This document shows, piece after piece, positions 14,496 to 22,374 of a DNA stretch of 22,374 nt (position 1 is its first letter; each line of letters begins with the position of its first letter). The notes under the pieces are model-generated. The model ran no database searches, was not told the DNA's origin, and worked only from the letters and a program-made list of their open reading frames with translations. The translations under genes and the position numbers were made by a program. The stretch is taken from positions 1-22,374 of the forward strand of contig JAEYYY010000380.1 of the NCBI GenBank assembly GCA_023430775.1, given 5' to 3'. The stretch comes from Pseudomonadota bacterium (lineage in GTDB: Bacteria; Myxococcota_A; Polyangia; Haliangiales; Haliangiaceae).

Positions 14496-14498
14496 AGT
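14493..14498 (+). promoter_or_regulatory. Putative -10 element (TAGAGT) upstream of the methyltransferase
   Basis: TAGAGT begins on the TAG stop of the giant lipoprotein and lies 9 bases before the ATG at 14508. The string TAGAGTGCGCGCG is identical to the one at 21122-21134. Confidence 0.35.
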
Positions 14499-14507
14499 GC
14501 GCGCGCG

Positions 14508-15179
<672 letters not shown>

Positions 15180-15374
15180 GGGCCGCGTTCGCGACGACCG
15201 CGTGGGCACGTCACCGCGGGCCACTACTGGGTCGATATCAAGCACCCCGGAAAACGCGGCGCCGAGGCGCTGATCGGCAAGCCATTCCGTCGCGACCACC
15301 TGTGGGTGCTGTCGAACATCAAGGGTGGCCGCGAGGTCATGGTCGCGTGGATCGACAGCGCGTTCGCGGACTAG
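15180..15374 (+). pseudogene. 5'-truncated coding remnant
   Basis: After the methyltransferase stop the same frame stays open for 64 codons to a TAG at 15372-15374. From about 15213 the translation looks like real protein: VTAGHYWVDIKHPGKRG, then ALIGKPFRRDHLWVL, then SNIKGGREVMVAWIDSAF. There is no in-frame ATG, GTG or TTG before the middle of this stretch (the first GTG is in HLWVL), so no normal start can express it. I do not recognise the family. It is most likely the 3' end of a gene whose 5' part was lost. Its TAG overlaps the TAG of the convergent gene in a shared CTAG. A readthrough extension of the methyltransferase is a less likely alternative. Confidence 0.5.
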
Positions 15375-16327
15375 AACGTCCAGCGCCAGGTCGCGCGCGC
15401 ACCACCCGAGGCGTTGACCTCGACGGTGGGCAACACCTGCTTGGGCGTGTTGACGAACATCGCGAACACGAAGCCACCGACGGCGGCGGCACCACCGACC
15501 GCCATCATCGAGATGCCGATCGTGCCCTTGAGCTCGGCGCTGTCGCGCTGATCGCGGAGCGCCGGATGCTCGGAGAGATCCTTCTCGCAACCGTTCATGC
15601 AATCGCGATCGAAGTTCTCCTTGAACGAATCCATCTGGCCGCGACCCGCGACCCAGACGCCGAGCCCGGCGAGCGCGACGACCGCGCCACCCGCCGTCAC
15701 CGTCCACGGGATCCAGCGCTTGTACGGATACTCGAGCTTGATCGCGGTATCGAGCGGCGCGAGCTGGATCTTCTCGGTCACCGTCATGCCGCCGGCGACC
15801 ACCAGCTTGCGATTGACCGGCAGGTGCTTCGGCAGATCACCGATGACGGTGTGCTCGCCGACCTCGACGCGCACCTTGCGCGAGCCCGGGCAACCGAACC
15901 ACTCCTTGCCGTCGAGGGCGATCTTCGCGCCGTCCTGCGTGCACGCGATCTCGATGAACCCGATGCGGCCCTTGAGGAGCGTCTGGTAGTTGAGCGCCTC
16001 CTGATAGAGCTCGGGCTTGAACGGCTTGTCGCCGAAGCGCAGCGCCTTCTCGAGCGCCTCGGCAGCGTCGAGCGCGCGGTCGAGCCGGATCAGCGTGACC
16101 GCCATGTTGAACTGGATCAGCGGGTGGTCCCACAGCGCGAGCGCGGCCTTGTACTTGTCGACCGCGGGCGCGTGCGCCTGCTTCGCGAACAGATCGTTCC
16201 CTTCCTCGAACAGCCTCTCGGCCTCGCGCTGCTGCGGCTCGGGGACGTCCTTCGCCCACGGCGTCGGCTCGTCGGCGAACGCCGGCGAGGCGACGAGCAA
16301 GAGCACCAGCGTCGCGAAGCGGATCAC
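15371..16327 (-). CDS. TPR/PEGA-like membrane protein
   Basis: 318 aa. The signal peptide is 1-18 (cleavage near AFA-DEP). Residues about 34-115 are helical and read as tetratricopeptide-like repeats (EAERLFEEGNDLFAKQ, AVDKYKAALALWDHPLIQFNMAVTLI, ALDAAEALEKAL). Residues 122-190 are beta-rich with a PEGA-like pattern (IEIACTQDGAKIALDGKEW, then GEHTVIGDLP, then TVTEKIQLAPL). Two hydrophobic segments (about 204-226 and 269-292) enclose a loop with two Cys (CMNGC, 243-247). The GTG at 16327 overlaps the kinase stop (GTGA), so it is translationally coupled to the kinase. Proteins of this layout often neighbour Ser/Thr kinases in myxobacteria; a role as envelope partner or output is an inference. 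Confidence 0.8.
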   Translation of the reverse strand: MIRFATLVLLLVASPAFADEPTPWAKDVPEPQQREAERLFEEGNDLFAKQAHAPAVDKYKAALALWDHPLIQFNMAVTLIRLDRALDAAEALEKALRFGDKPFKPELYQEALNYQTLLKGRIGFIEIACTQDGAKIALDGKEWFGCPGSRKVRVEVGEHTVIGDLPKHLPVNRKLVVAGGMTVTEKIQLAPLDTAIKLEYPYKRWIPWTVTAGGAVVALAGLGVWVAGRGQMDSFKENFDRDCMNGCEKDLSEHPALRDQRDSAELKGTIGISMMAVGGAAAVGGFVFAMFVNTPKQVLPTVEVNASGGARATWRWTF

Positions 16328-19300
16328 TTGAGGCCTCCGGTGTGGATCTTCTTCTTCTCGTCCTCGAGCTGCTTCACGCGCTGCTGCTCGACGGCCAGCA
16401 TCGCCTGGAGCTTGCCGTTCGCCGCCTTGGCATCGTCGGTCGCCTTCTTCGCCGCCAGCTCGGCCGCCTTCGCCGCGGCCGCCAGCTCCTGCGCCTTGGC
16501 CTTGTCGCGCTGCGATTGCTCGAGCGTCTTGAGCAGCTCCTCGTTCGCCTTCTTGAGCTCCTCGTGCGTCATCGCCACGGCCTTGTTCGCGGTCAGCGCC
16601 GCGGCCTCGGCACTCTTGCGATCGTCCTCGGCCTTGAGGCGCTGCGCTTCGGCGGCCTTGACGGCGGCGAGCTGTCTCGTCACCTCCGCCTCGGCCGCAC
16701 GGGCATCGGCCGCGGCCTTCTCGGCGGCATGCTGCTTCTCCTCGATCACCTTGTTCGCCTGCGCCTGGTTGACGTACGCGATCGTGCCGATCGCCCCGAC
16801 GGCGGCGAGCGCGGTGAAGATCGAGCCGACCACCATCACGCGCCGGCGTCGCGCCCGGGTGACCTGCGCGCGAACCGCGTCGAGATACTCGCGCTCCGTC
16901 GCCGACAACTCGAGGACGTTGCGCTTGACGACGCTCAGCGCCTCCTGCGCCGTGTTGCCCCGCCAGACCAGGTCGCTCGCCTTGTTGCGACTCACCCAGC
17001 CGCGCACCGCCTGCCGCAGCTCGTGCATGAACGCGCGCGCCGCCTGACCTTCCTCGAGCCAGCGCCGCAGCGTCGGCCACTCGGTGATCAGCACCTCGTG
17101 AACGATCTCGACCGTCGCGCCCTGGCTGGGATCGGTGTGGAGGTGGATCAACCGCGCGCGCACCAGCTGGTCGAGGATGCGCTCGACCTCGCCGCGATCC
17201 GCCGACAGCCCGAACAGCTCCTTCTGATCGACGACCGCGCGCGTGCCCTCGGGCGTCACCAGGCGCGTCATGATCGCGCGCAGCAGCGGCTGGTTCTGCG
17301 GCGGCACCGCCGCGGCGACCTCGTCGGCGTGGCGCGCGAACGCACCGCCGACGCCACCCATCGCGGCGTACGCGGCGTGCGTCAGCTTCTTGCGCGTCTT
17401 GTCGCGCGAGTCCCACATCCGCGTCGCGGCGCACTGCAGCAGCGGCAGCGCACCGCGGCTGGTCGCGGCCTCCATCATGTCGTCGACGATCGACGAGTCC
17501 TCGAACGCATAGCCGGCCAGCTCGGCGGGACGCACCAGCGTCTCGCGCAGGTTCTCGGTATCCGGTGCACTGAGGAAGAACAGGCCGCGCGACAGCTCCG
17601 ACAGGAACTGCTTGTGACCGGCGAGCCGATCGAGGAAGTCCGCGCGCATCGACAGCACGACGCGGACCGGCGCGCTCGGATCGTCGGCGGCCGCGAGCAG
17701 CGCGGCGAGGAACGTCTTGCGAGTGGCATCGTCGTCCGACAGCGTGAACAGCTCCTCGAGCTGATCGACGACGATCATCACGCGATGGCGCTTCTTCGCC
17801 GCGCCCTTGCGCAGCAGATCGCCGAACAGGCCCGGCGACTCGCGCAGCTGGTCGGCGATGCCGGCCGCCACCGGTGCCAGCTCCTGACCGGTCTCGACCG
17901 CCTCCTCGAGGACGCTCGCCAGGCTGCCGAGCGGCGCGCGCCCCGGGCGCAGGATGCGGATCTTCCAGTTGCCGGCATCGGTCGCTCGCACCGCGGGCAA
18001 CAGACCGGCGTGCACGAACGATGACTTGCCGACGCCCGACGGGCCGATCACCGCGAGCAGCGGCCAGGTCTCGAGCTGCGAGAGCGCGGTCCGGATCTCG
18101 GCGCTGCGGCCGAAGAAGAACTTGGCGTCGCTCTCGCCGAAGGCCGCGAGCCCGCGATACGGGCAGACGTCGCGATCACCCTGCATCCGTTCGGGCTGCA
18201 GGAACAGCTGGAGATCGACGAGCAGATCGGTCGCCGACTGGTAGCGCATGCCTTTTCGCTTCTCGAGGCAGCGGTCGATGATGTTGACGATCGCGCGGGG
18301 CAGACTCGGATCGCGCGTCGCGATGCTCGGCAGCGGTGTGCCGAGATCGGTGAGCCGATCCTTGAGCTTCTCGGGCGACATCGTGCCGGCCGGATGGACG
18401 CGGGTCAGCGCGCGCCAGAACATGATGCCGACCGCCCAGATGTCGCTCAGGTGATCGACCTGGTCGACGCCCCACTGCTCGGGAGACATGTACGGCAGCG
18501 TGCCGACCAGCGTGCCGCCACCGGAGAACGTGACGTACGTGTCGCTGCTCTCGTTGATCAGGTGCGGGGGCACCGTCGATGCCGCGATGTCGAGCTGGTC
18601 CGACTGGTCGAAGCACTTGGCGACGCCGAAATCGAGCACCTTCACGTTGCCGCGATCGGTGATGAAGATGTTGCTCGGCTTGAGGTCGCGGTGAACGATG
18701 TTGAACTCGTGCGCGCGCTCGAGGGCGCGCACCACCGGCACCATCAGCTCGCAGAACTGCTTCGCCGACAGCTTCGGCGCGTTGTCGAGCAGGTCCGACA
18801 GCGTGCGGCCCTCGAGGTACTCGAGCACCATGAACGGCAGGCCGTCGTGCTCGCCGATCTCGAGGATGGTGACGATGTTCTCGTGCGTGCAGCGCGCCGT
18901 CGCCCGCGCCTCGACGAGGAAGCGCTGCACGAAGTTCGGATCGGCGTGGAGCAGGAACTTGATCGCGACCTTGCGACCGAGCTTGGTATCGCGCGCGAGG
19001 AACACCTGGCCCATGCCGCCGCGCGCGATCTCGCGGATCAGCCCGAAGCGCCCGATCTGCTGGTTCTCGGCGAAGTCGAGCGGTTGGCGCGAATCGCCCT
19101 TGCGACGCCCACCGCCGGTCCTCGGATCGGCGAGCCGGGGAAACGCCTTCCCCGCAGGCAACACGCTCGTCGCGTCGCCCGCCTGCAGCTCGCTCGACGC
19201 GACGGGCACCGCGATCCGCGGCGCGGCCGCGAGGTTGTGCGCCGATCCGGCCGCGCGCGCCAGCGGATACGCCTGCGTGCCGGGTGTGTCCGGATCCGCC

Positions 19301-19461
19301 GGTGCACGCGTCTCGATGATCGGTGCTGGACTGGCAGGCGTACCGCGCGGTGCCGGTGCAGGCACCTTGACCGCGGGCAGCGGCCGCGAGATCGGTCCCG
19401 GTTTCATCGTGGCGGCAGCGAGGGCCGCGCTCTTCTTGTCAGGCTGCTTGCCGTCGGCCAC
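16324..19461 (-). CDS. Ser/Thr protein kinase fused to an nSTAND NTPase, membrane-anchored
   Basis: 1045 aa. Residues 1-130 are a Pro/Ala-rich linker. The Hanks-type kinase domain (about 139-420) has ARGGMG in the P-loop (146-151; the first Gly is Ala), VAIK Lys168, HRDLKPSN (257-264), DFG (277-279) and SPE (326-328), so it is probably active. The STAND-type NTPase follows: FFFGRSAEI, Walker A GPSGVGKSS (473-481) and Walker B VMIVVDQLEEL (561-571). A helical region runs to about 865. A single transmembrane helix (about 876-897, after RARRRRV) is followed by an Ala/Glu/Lys-rich coiled coil (about 900-1040). The start is GTG at 19461, set by the frame, with TACAAT upstream. The coiled coil replaces the WD40 or TPR tail more often seen after nSTAND domains. 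It would phosphorylate partners in response to a signal sensed through the STAND or envelope part. Confidence 0.93.
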   Translation of the reverse strand: MADGKQPDKKSAALAAATMKPGPISRPLPAVKVPAPAPRGTPASPAPIIETRAPADPDTPGTQAYPLARAAGSAHNLAAAPRIAVPVASSELQAGDATSVLPAGKAFPRLADPRTGGGRRKGDSRQPLDFAENQQIGRFGLIREIARGGMGQVFLARDTKLGRKVAIKFLLHADPNFVQRFLVEARATARCTHENIVTILEIGEHDGLPFMVLEYLEGRTLSDLLDNAPKLSAKQFCELMVPVVRALERAHEFNIVHRDLKPSNIFITDRGNVKVLDFGVAKCFDQSDQLDIAASTVPPHLINESSDTYVTFSGGGTLVGTLPYMSPEQWGVDQVDHLSDIWAVGIMFWRALTRVHPAGTMSPEKLKDRLTDLGTPLPSIATRDPSLPRAIVNIIDRCLEKRKGMRYQSATDLLVDLQLFLQPERMQGDRDVCPYRGLAAFGESDAKFFFGRSAEIRTALSQLETWPLLAVIGPSGVGKSSFVHAGLLPAVRATDAGNWKIRILRPGRAPLGSLASVLEEAVETGQELAPVAAGIADQLRESPGLFGDLLRKGAAKKRHRVMIVVDQLEELFTLSDDDATRKTFLAALLAAADDPSAPVRVVLSMRADFLDRLAGHKQFLSELSRGLFFLSAPDTENLRETLVRPAELAGYAFEDSSIVDDMMEAATSRGALPLLQCAATRMWDSRDKTRKKLTHAAYAAMGGVGGAFARHADEVAAAVPPQNQPLLRAIMTRLVTPEGTRAVVDQKELFGLSADRGEVERILDQLVRARLIHLHTDPSQGATVEIVHEVLITEWPTLRRWLEEGQAARAFMHELRQAVRGWVSRNKASDLVWRGNTAQEALSVVKRNVLELSATEREYLDAVRAQVTRARRRRVMVVGSIFTALAAVGAIGTIAYVNQAQANKVIEEKQHAAEKAAADARAAEAEVTRQLAAVKAAEAQRLKAEDDRKSAEAAALTANKAVAMTHEELKKANEELLKTLEQSQRDKAKAQELAAAAKAAELAAKKATDDAKAANGKLQAMLAVEQQRVKQLEDEKKKIHTGGLK

Positions 19462-19469
19462 GAGCCTTC

Positions 19470-19490
19470 ATTGTAACCAGATCGATCTGG
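19470..19490 (-). promoter_or_regulatory. Kinase promoter: TACAAT -10 with adjacent 14-bp palindrome
   Basis: On the minus strand the perfect palindrome CCAGATCGATCTGG (19490-19477) is followed by one T, the -10-like TACAAT (19475-19470), 8 bases and the GTG. The palindrome fills the -10/-35 spacer, the classic place for a repressor operator. Alternatively GAAGG acts as a ribosome site. The function is inferred. Confidence 0.5.
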
Positions 19491-19496
19491 CCACCG

Positions 19497-19521
19497 CGAT
19501 GTGAGCACGCGGCCCACATCG
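19497..19521. repeat. Inverted repeat after the Hsp70 gene
   Basis: CGATGTG (19497-19503) pairs with CACATCG (19515-19521) around an 11-base loop, 16 bases after the Hsp70 stop and upstream of the kinase promoter. There is no T-run, so it may be a weak terminator/attenuator or an operator. Confidence 0.4.
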
Positions 19522-19537
19522 GGCGCTTGACCGTCAG

Positions 19538-21025
19538 TCAGCGAAGCGCGCCGATGGTGAAGCTACGGCCATAGCCGCGAGACACGTTCTCGATGCGAAC
19601 CGAGATCGTGCCGTCCGCGGTGTACGTGTAGGTCTCGGCGATCTCGTCGGTCATCTCGGAGCGCCGCTCGTTCGGCAGCTCGGCGAGCTCGGAGTCGCCG
19701 CGGCTATCGAGCGCCGGATCATAAGGAAAGTACACGTCGCCGCACGGCACCAGGTCCTGGACCGGCTGTCCCGAATCGTCGAGCGCGCCGCACTCGAGGA
19801 ACCGCAGGTGCCCGACCGGGTGGGTGGGCCGGTAGCGGCGGGTCACCGTCGGGACATCGGTGTTCTTGCCGATCAGCGGATCGAACACCTTGTCGATGCC
19901 GTTGTCGGCCTCGCGCCACACCCCGAAGTGACGGGTGATCGCCTCGCGCACGATCACGTTCTGCACGGGATCGGCGGCGATCGCGAGCCCGACCGCGGTG
20001 GCCGCGAACGGCTGCGGCGCGAGCTGGAGCTTCTTGCCGAACTTCTCGCGCAGCGTGCGCCCGACCGCCGGAAACGCGACGCCGCCACCGACCAGGTAGA
20101 CGCCGCCGAGCTCGCGCGTATCGTCCGGATCGATCCCACGCGCCGCCAGGCGCTCGAACAGCTGCTCGACCTGCCGGATCGTCTGATCGATCAGCGGCTG
20201 CGCGAGCGCGTACAGCTCCGCGACATCGATCGCGATCGATTCGCCCTCGCTCTCGAGCAGCAGCTTCTTCGACGCCGGCCGCAAGCTCTCCTTCGCCTGG
20301 CGCGCACTCTCGAGCGCCTGCGGCGTGGGCACGATGCCCGCGAGCTCGCAGATCAGCGCGTCGAAGTCATCGCCACCGAGCGACATCAGCCCCTCGGTCG
20401 CGATCAGATCGAAGCGCCGGCCCTCGAGCGACACCGCCGAGCAATCGAACGTGCCGCCGCCGAGATCGTAGACCACGACGTACTTCTTCGGGCTTCGCCG
20501 CTTGCCGGCCGACAGGTCGGCGAGATGCAGATGCGCGAGCTCGATCGCCGCCGCGGTGGGCTCGTTGACCAGGCCGATCGGAGCGAAGCCCGAGCGCCGG
20601 AACGCCTCGAGCGTCAACCAGCGCTGCCGCGACGGCGCGCTCGCCGGCACCGCGACCATGGTCTCGAAGCGCTCGTTCGGATCGAGATCGAGGTTCGAGC
20701 GCTCGACCAGGACGCGGCGCAGATCGCGCAGGAACAACGTGGCCAGCTCGAGCGCGGTGACCTGCGGCAGCTCGGGCACCGGTTGATCCGGGGCGAGGCT
20801 GCCGATCACGCGCTTGATCGATCGGATCGCGCGCTCCGCACTGCCATCGGCGATCGCGCGCGCCGCATCCCAGCCGACGATCAACTGGCCACCGACAACC
20901 GCGGCGACACCGGGGACGTGCTCCTTGTACTCGCCATCCTCGTCGAATGCGGCGACCGGATGACGCCCATCTTGCACCGCGGCCACCACGGTCCGTGTGG
21001 TGCCGAAATCGATCCCGAGCCGCAT
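19538..21025 (-). CDS. Hsp70-family (DnaK-like) ATPase without lid domain
   Basis: 495 aa. The actin/Hsp70 ATPase fold is clear: phosphate-1 GIDFGTTRTVV (4-14), catalytic-type Lys71 in SIKRVIGS, NEPTAAAIEL (154-163), phosphate-2 YDLGGGTFD (186-194), LGGDDFD (217-222) and the adenosine loop YLVGGGVAFP (310-319). The C-terminal 130 residues are beta-rich and could be a reduced substrate-binding domain; there is no helical lid and no EEVD-type tail, so it is shorter than DnaK. The ATG at 21025 is chosen because it places the phosphate-1 motif at the N-terminus, and TATGCT lies 6 bases upstream. It is followed, 76 bases on, by the kinase gene on the same strand. A specialised chaperone or sensor working with the kinase is plausible. 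Confidence 0.92.
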   Translation of the reverse strand: MRLGIDFGTTRTVVAAVQDGRHPVAAFDEDGEYKEHVPGVAAVVGGQLIVGWDAARAIADGSAERAIRSIKRVIGSLAPDQPVPELPQVTALELATLFLRDLRRVLVERSNLDLDPNERFETMVAVPASAPSRQRWLTLEAFRRSGFAPIGLVNEPTAAAIELAHLHLADLSAGKRRSPKKYVVVYDLGGGTFDCSAVSLEGRRFDLIATEGLMSLGGDDFDALICELAGIVPTPQALESARQAKESLRPASKKLLLESEGESIAIDVAELYALAQPLIDQTIRQVEQLFERLAARGIDPDDTRELGGVYLVGGGVAFPAVGRTLREKFGKKLQLAPQPFAATAVGLAIAADPVQNVIVREAITRHFGVWREADNGIDKVFDPLIGKNTDVPTVTRRYRPTHPVGHLRFLECGALDDSGQPVQDLVPCGDVYFPYDPALDSRGDSELAELPNERRSEMTDEIAETYTYTADGTISVRIENVSRGYGRSFTIGALR

Positions 21026-21031
21026 TCGCGC

Positions 21032-21037
21032 AGCATA
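21032..21037 (-). promoter_or_regulatory. Putative -10 element (TATGCT), leaderless Hsp70 start
   Basis: TATGCT is followed by 6 bases (GCGCGA) and the ATG at 21025. There is no Shine-Dalgarno in this spacing. The divergent lipoprotein gene at 21134 has its own hexamer 85 bases away. Confidence 0.45.
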
Positions 21038-21121
21038 GGGCAAGTCGCGCACGGAGGCGTGGATCAGCGCCAGCGCGAAGCCGATTCGCGATCGCCCCGA
21101 CCATGCATCCCCGGTCGCAGG

Positions 21122-21127
21122 TAGAGT
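21122..21127 (+). promoter_or_regulatory. Putative -10 element (TAGAGT), leaderless start
   Basis: TAGAGT is followed by 6 bases (GCGCGC) and the GTG at 21134. No Shine-Dalgarno is present. Confidence 0.45.
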
Positions 21128-21133
21128 GCGCGC

Positions 21134-21586
21134 GTGAAGGCCTTGCTCGTGCTCCTCGTCGTCGGCTGCGCCGGCTCCGCCGCCATGCGAACCTTCCGCC
21201 CGATGGACCGGACTTCGATCATCGGCGTCATCGAGGCGCAGGCCGCAGCATGGAACAAGGGCGATCTCGACGGCTACATGGCCGGCTACGCGAAGATCGA
21301 TCAGCTCGTCTTCACGTCGGGCGGCAAGATCCGGCGCGGCTATCAGGCGACCTACGACGCGTTCCAGACCAAGTACGCCCAGGACAAGTCGAAGATGGGG
21401 CACCTCGAATTCGACATCCTCGAGGTCCAGCCACTCGGCGCCGACGGCGCGGTGGTGCTCGGCAACTGGAAGCTGACCGGCAGCCCGAGCGATGGCGGCG
21501 GCGTGTTCAGCGTGGTGGTCGAGCGCCGGCCCGAAGGCTGGCGCGTGATCCACGATCACACCTCAGCGTTCGGCGCTGGCGGGTGA
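21134..21586 (+). CDS. NTF2-like (SnoaL/DUF4440-type) lipoprotein
   Basis: 150 aa. A very short signal peptide with lipobox-like VVGC (Cys12). Residues about 27-145 look like the NTF2-like cone: IIGVIEAQAAAWNKGDLDGYMAGYA is the typical opening helix, followed by a FTSGGKIRRGYQATYDAFQTKY segment and strands ending in VVVERRPEGWRVIHDHTS, whose W-RV-I-x-D-H-T-S ending is characteristic of DUF4440-type members. It would bind a small ligand at the envelope; the identity of the ligand is unknown. The GTG start at 21134 gives the signal peptide. Its 3' end overlaps the convergent lipoprotein gene by 24 bases. Confidence 0.85.
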   Translation: MKALLVLLVVGCAGSAAMRTFRPMDRTSIIGVIEAQAAAWNKGDLDGYMAGYAKIDQLVFTSGGKIRRGYQATYDAFQTKYAQDKSKMGHLEFDILEVQPLGADGAVVLGNWKLTGSPSDGGGVFSVVVERRPEGWRVIHDHTSAFGAGG

Positions 21587-22234
21587 CTTGTCGACGGGCA
21601 GCTTCTGACCACACGCCGCCTGGCCGGCGAGCCTGTCGAGCTCCTCGCGCACGCCGGATCGATCCGGCGCCATCACGAACACCCACAGCGCGCCGCTGCC
21701 GCATGCCGTGCGCTGCGCCCAGCCGGTGAGATCGACCGGCTGCCCGGTCTTGAACGCATCGATCACGTGGACCGCGAGCGTCAGCTTGGTCTCGCCTTCT
21801 CCGCTGCCCGTCGCGGTGACGACGATGTCGTCGAGGTTTGCGATCCGCTTGTCCTTCTCGTCGACGGCGGCGAGCAAGCCGCGGAAGTACGCGGTCAGCT
21901 CGGCCGCGAGGATCGGCGCCGCGAGCGTCGCCGCATCTTCGGTGCGCCACACGAACACGTACGACCAGTAGCCGGCCGCCGCCGGATCGAACATGCCCGG
22001 CGCGAACCGCAGCTCCTCGACGCCGCGATGCGCGATCCCGGGCGCGAACCCGAGCGGGAAGGGAATCGTCTCGTGCTTCCAGCCGGCGGGAATCGGCCAC
22101 GTCTCCGGTGCGCCGACGCTGGAGCCGTTCGCTGGAACCGGCGGTGCCGGCGGTGACGATGATGGCGTCGAGCCACACGCCGCGAGCACGAGCAGTGCGC
22201 TGCGAGCCAGCGAGCAACCACCCCTGGGGTGCAT
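21563..22234 (-). CDS. Lipoprotein of unknown function, 223 aa
   Basis: Secreted lipoprotein with lipobox LAAC (Cys20) and a Ser/Pro linker to about residue 42. The folded part contains ETIPFPLGFAPGIAHRG followed by VEELRFAPGMFDP and GYWSYVFVW. I recall this pattern from uncharacterised bacterial lipoproteins but cannot name a family. A lipocalin- or dimeric-type beta fold is possible from the alternating strands. Two Cys at about 174 and 205 may pair. The ATG at 22234 shares its A with the TGA of the upstream zinc-finger gene (TGATG), so translation is probably coupled. Confidence 0.75.
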   Translation of the reverse strand: MHPRGGCSLARSALLVLAACGSTPSSSPPAPPVPANGSSVGAPETWPIPAGWKHETIPFPLGFAPGIAHRGVEELRFAPGMFDPAAAGYWSYVFVWRTEDAATLAAPILAAELTAYFRGLLAAVDEKDKRIANLDDIVVTATGSGEGETKLTLAVHVIDAFKTGQPVDLTGWAQRTACGSGALWVFVMAPDRSGVREELDRLAGQAACGQKLPVDKSPASAER

Positions 22235-22374
22235 CAGCTATCCGCGAACGCGTCGAAGGCCGACAGCTCGCCGCGATCGAAGAACAGCCGCTCGCAACCG
22301 TCGCACCAGTCGTACTCGATATCGCCCGCGCCCTTGAGCGCGATCATCTGGCGCTTGCATTCGTGGCAGGTAGC
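22234..22374 (-). CDS. TFIIB-type zinc-finger protein, 3' end only
   Basis: The minus-strand frame entering at 22374 reads 46 codons to a TGA at 22234-22236. It carries CHEC near the window edge and, after IEYD, WCDGCERLFFDRGELSAF. The CxxC-x17-CxxC spacing with a following L-x-x-DRGEL matches the zf-TFIIB (TFIIB zinc-binding-like) family. The N-terminal part lies outside the window. Such proteins are small and of unknown function. It precedes the lipoprotein gene with a TGATG junction. Confidence 0.8.
   Translation of the reverse strand, partial: ATCHECKRQMIALKGAGDIEYDWCDGCERLFFDRGELSAFDAFADS

Overview
The window is GC-rich DNA with dense genes, many GTG starts and frequent 1-4 base start/stop overlaps. 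Several gene types together point to a predatory myxobacterium (Myxococcota, perhaps a Haliangium/Kofleriaceae-like lineage): a Cys-rich DUF4215-repeat lipoprotein, a eukaryotic-type Ser/Thr kinase fused to a STAND NTPase, a cholesterol-dependent-cytolysin-like protein, a GH75 chitosanase beside a NodB deacetylase, and many small lipoproteins. The taxonomic placement is inference. I see no rRNA, tRNA, CRISPR array, transposase or phage gene.

Layout. 1-445: a four-helix-bundle (S23/IVP-type) protein behind a perfect hairpin. 484-1684 (-): a YCII-like lipoprotein and a DUF6391 membrane protein. 1765-1980 (+): a tiny Cys-rich lipoprotein flanked by a 14-bp direct repeat. 2025-4154 (-): a compact cluster of acyl-CoA-binding protein, short-chain dehydrogenase, GNAT acetyltransferase and DUF952 protein. 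4180-5136 (+): a membrane-anchored protein of unknown function, divergent from the ACBP gene. 5133-8455 (-): crotonase, a 148-aa protein of unknown function, GH75 chitosanase and polysaccharide deacetylase. 8630-14495 (+): the cytolysin-like lipoprotein and a 1424-aa lipoprotein with 19 Cys-rich repeats and about 12 Kelch blades. 14508-15179 (+): a methyltransferase, followed by a 5'-truncated coding remnant to 15374. 15371-21025 (-): an Hsp70-like ATPase, the kinase-STAND protein and a TPR/PEGA-like membrane protein. 21134-21586 (+): an NTF2-like lipoprotein. 21563-22374 (-): a lipoprotein of unknown function and the 3' end of a TFIIB-type zinc-finger gene.

How the genes may work together. 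The deacetylase and chitosanase form a plausible chitin-to-chitosan-to-oligomer pair. With the cytolysin-like protein they suggest attack on eukaryotic or microbial prey. The Hsp70-kinase-PEGA cluster looks like an envelope-stress or signalling module.

The most unusual sequence-level signals are the following. A TANNNT hexamer lies 6-9 bases upstream of at least nine start codons, which suggests widespread leaderless transcription. Two such hexamers sit back to back in a 25-bp divergent spacer. The DUF4215 array has a three-unit higher-order repeat. The cytolysin has an altered membrane-binding tip. No intergenic stretch exceeds 300 bases; the longest are 15180-15370 (remnant), 8456-8629 and 6303-6474.
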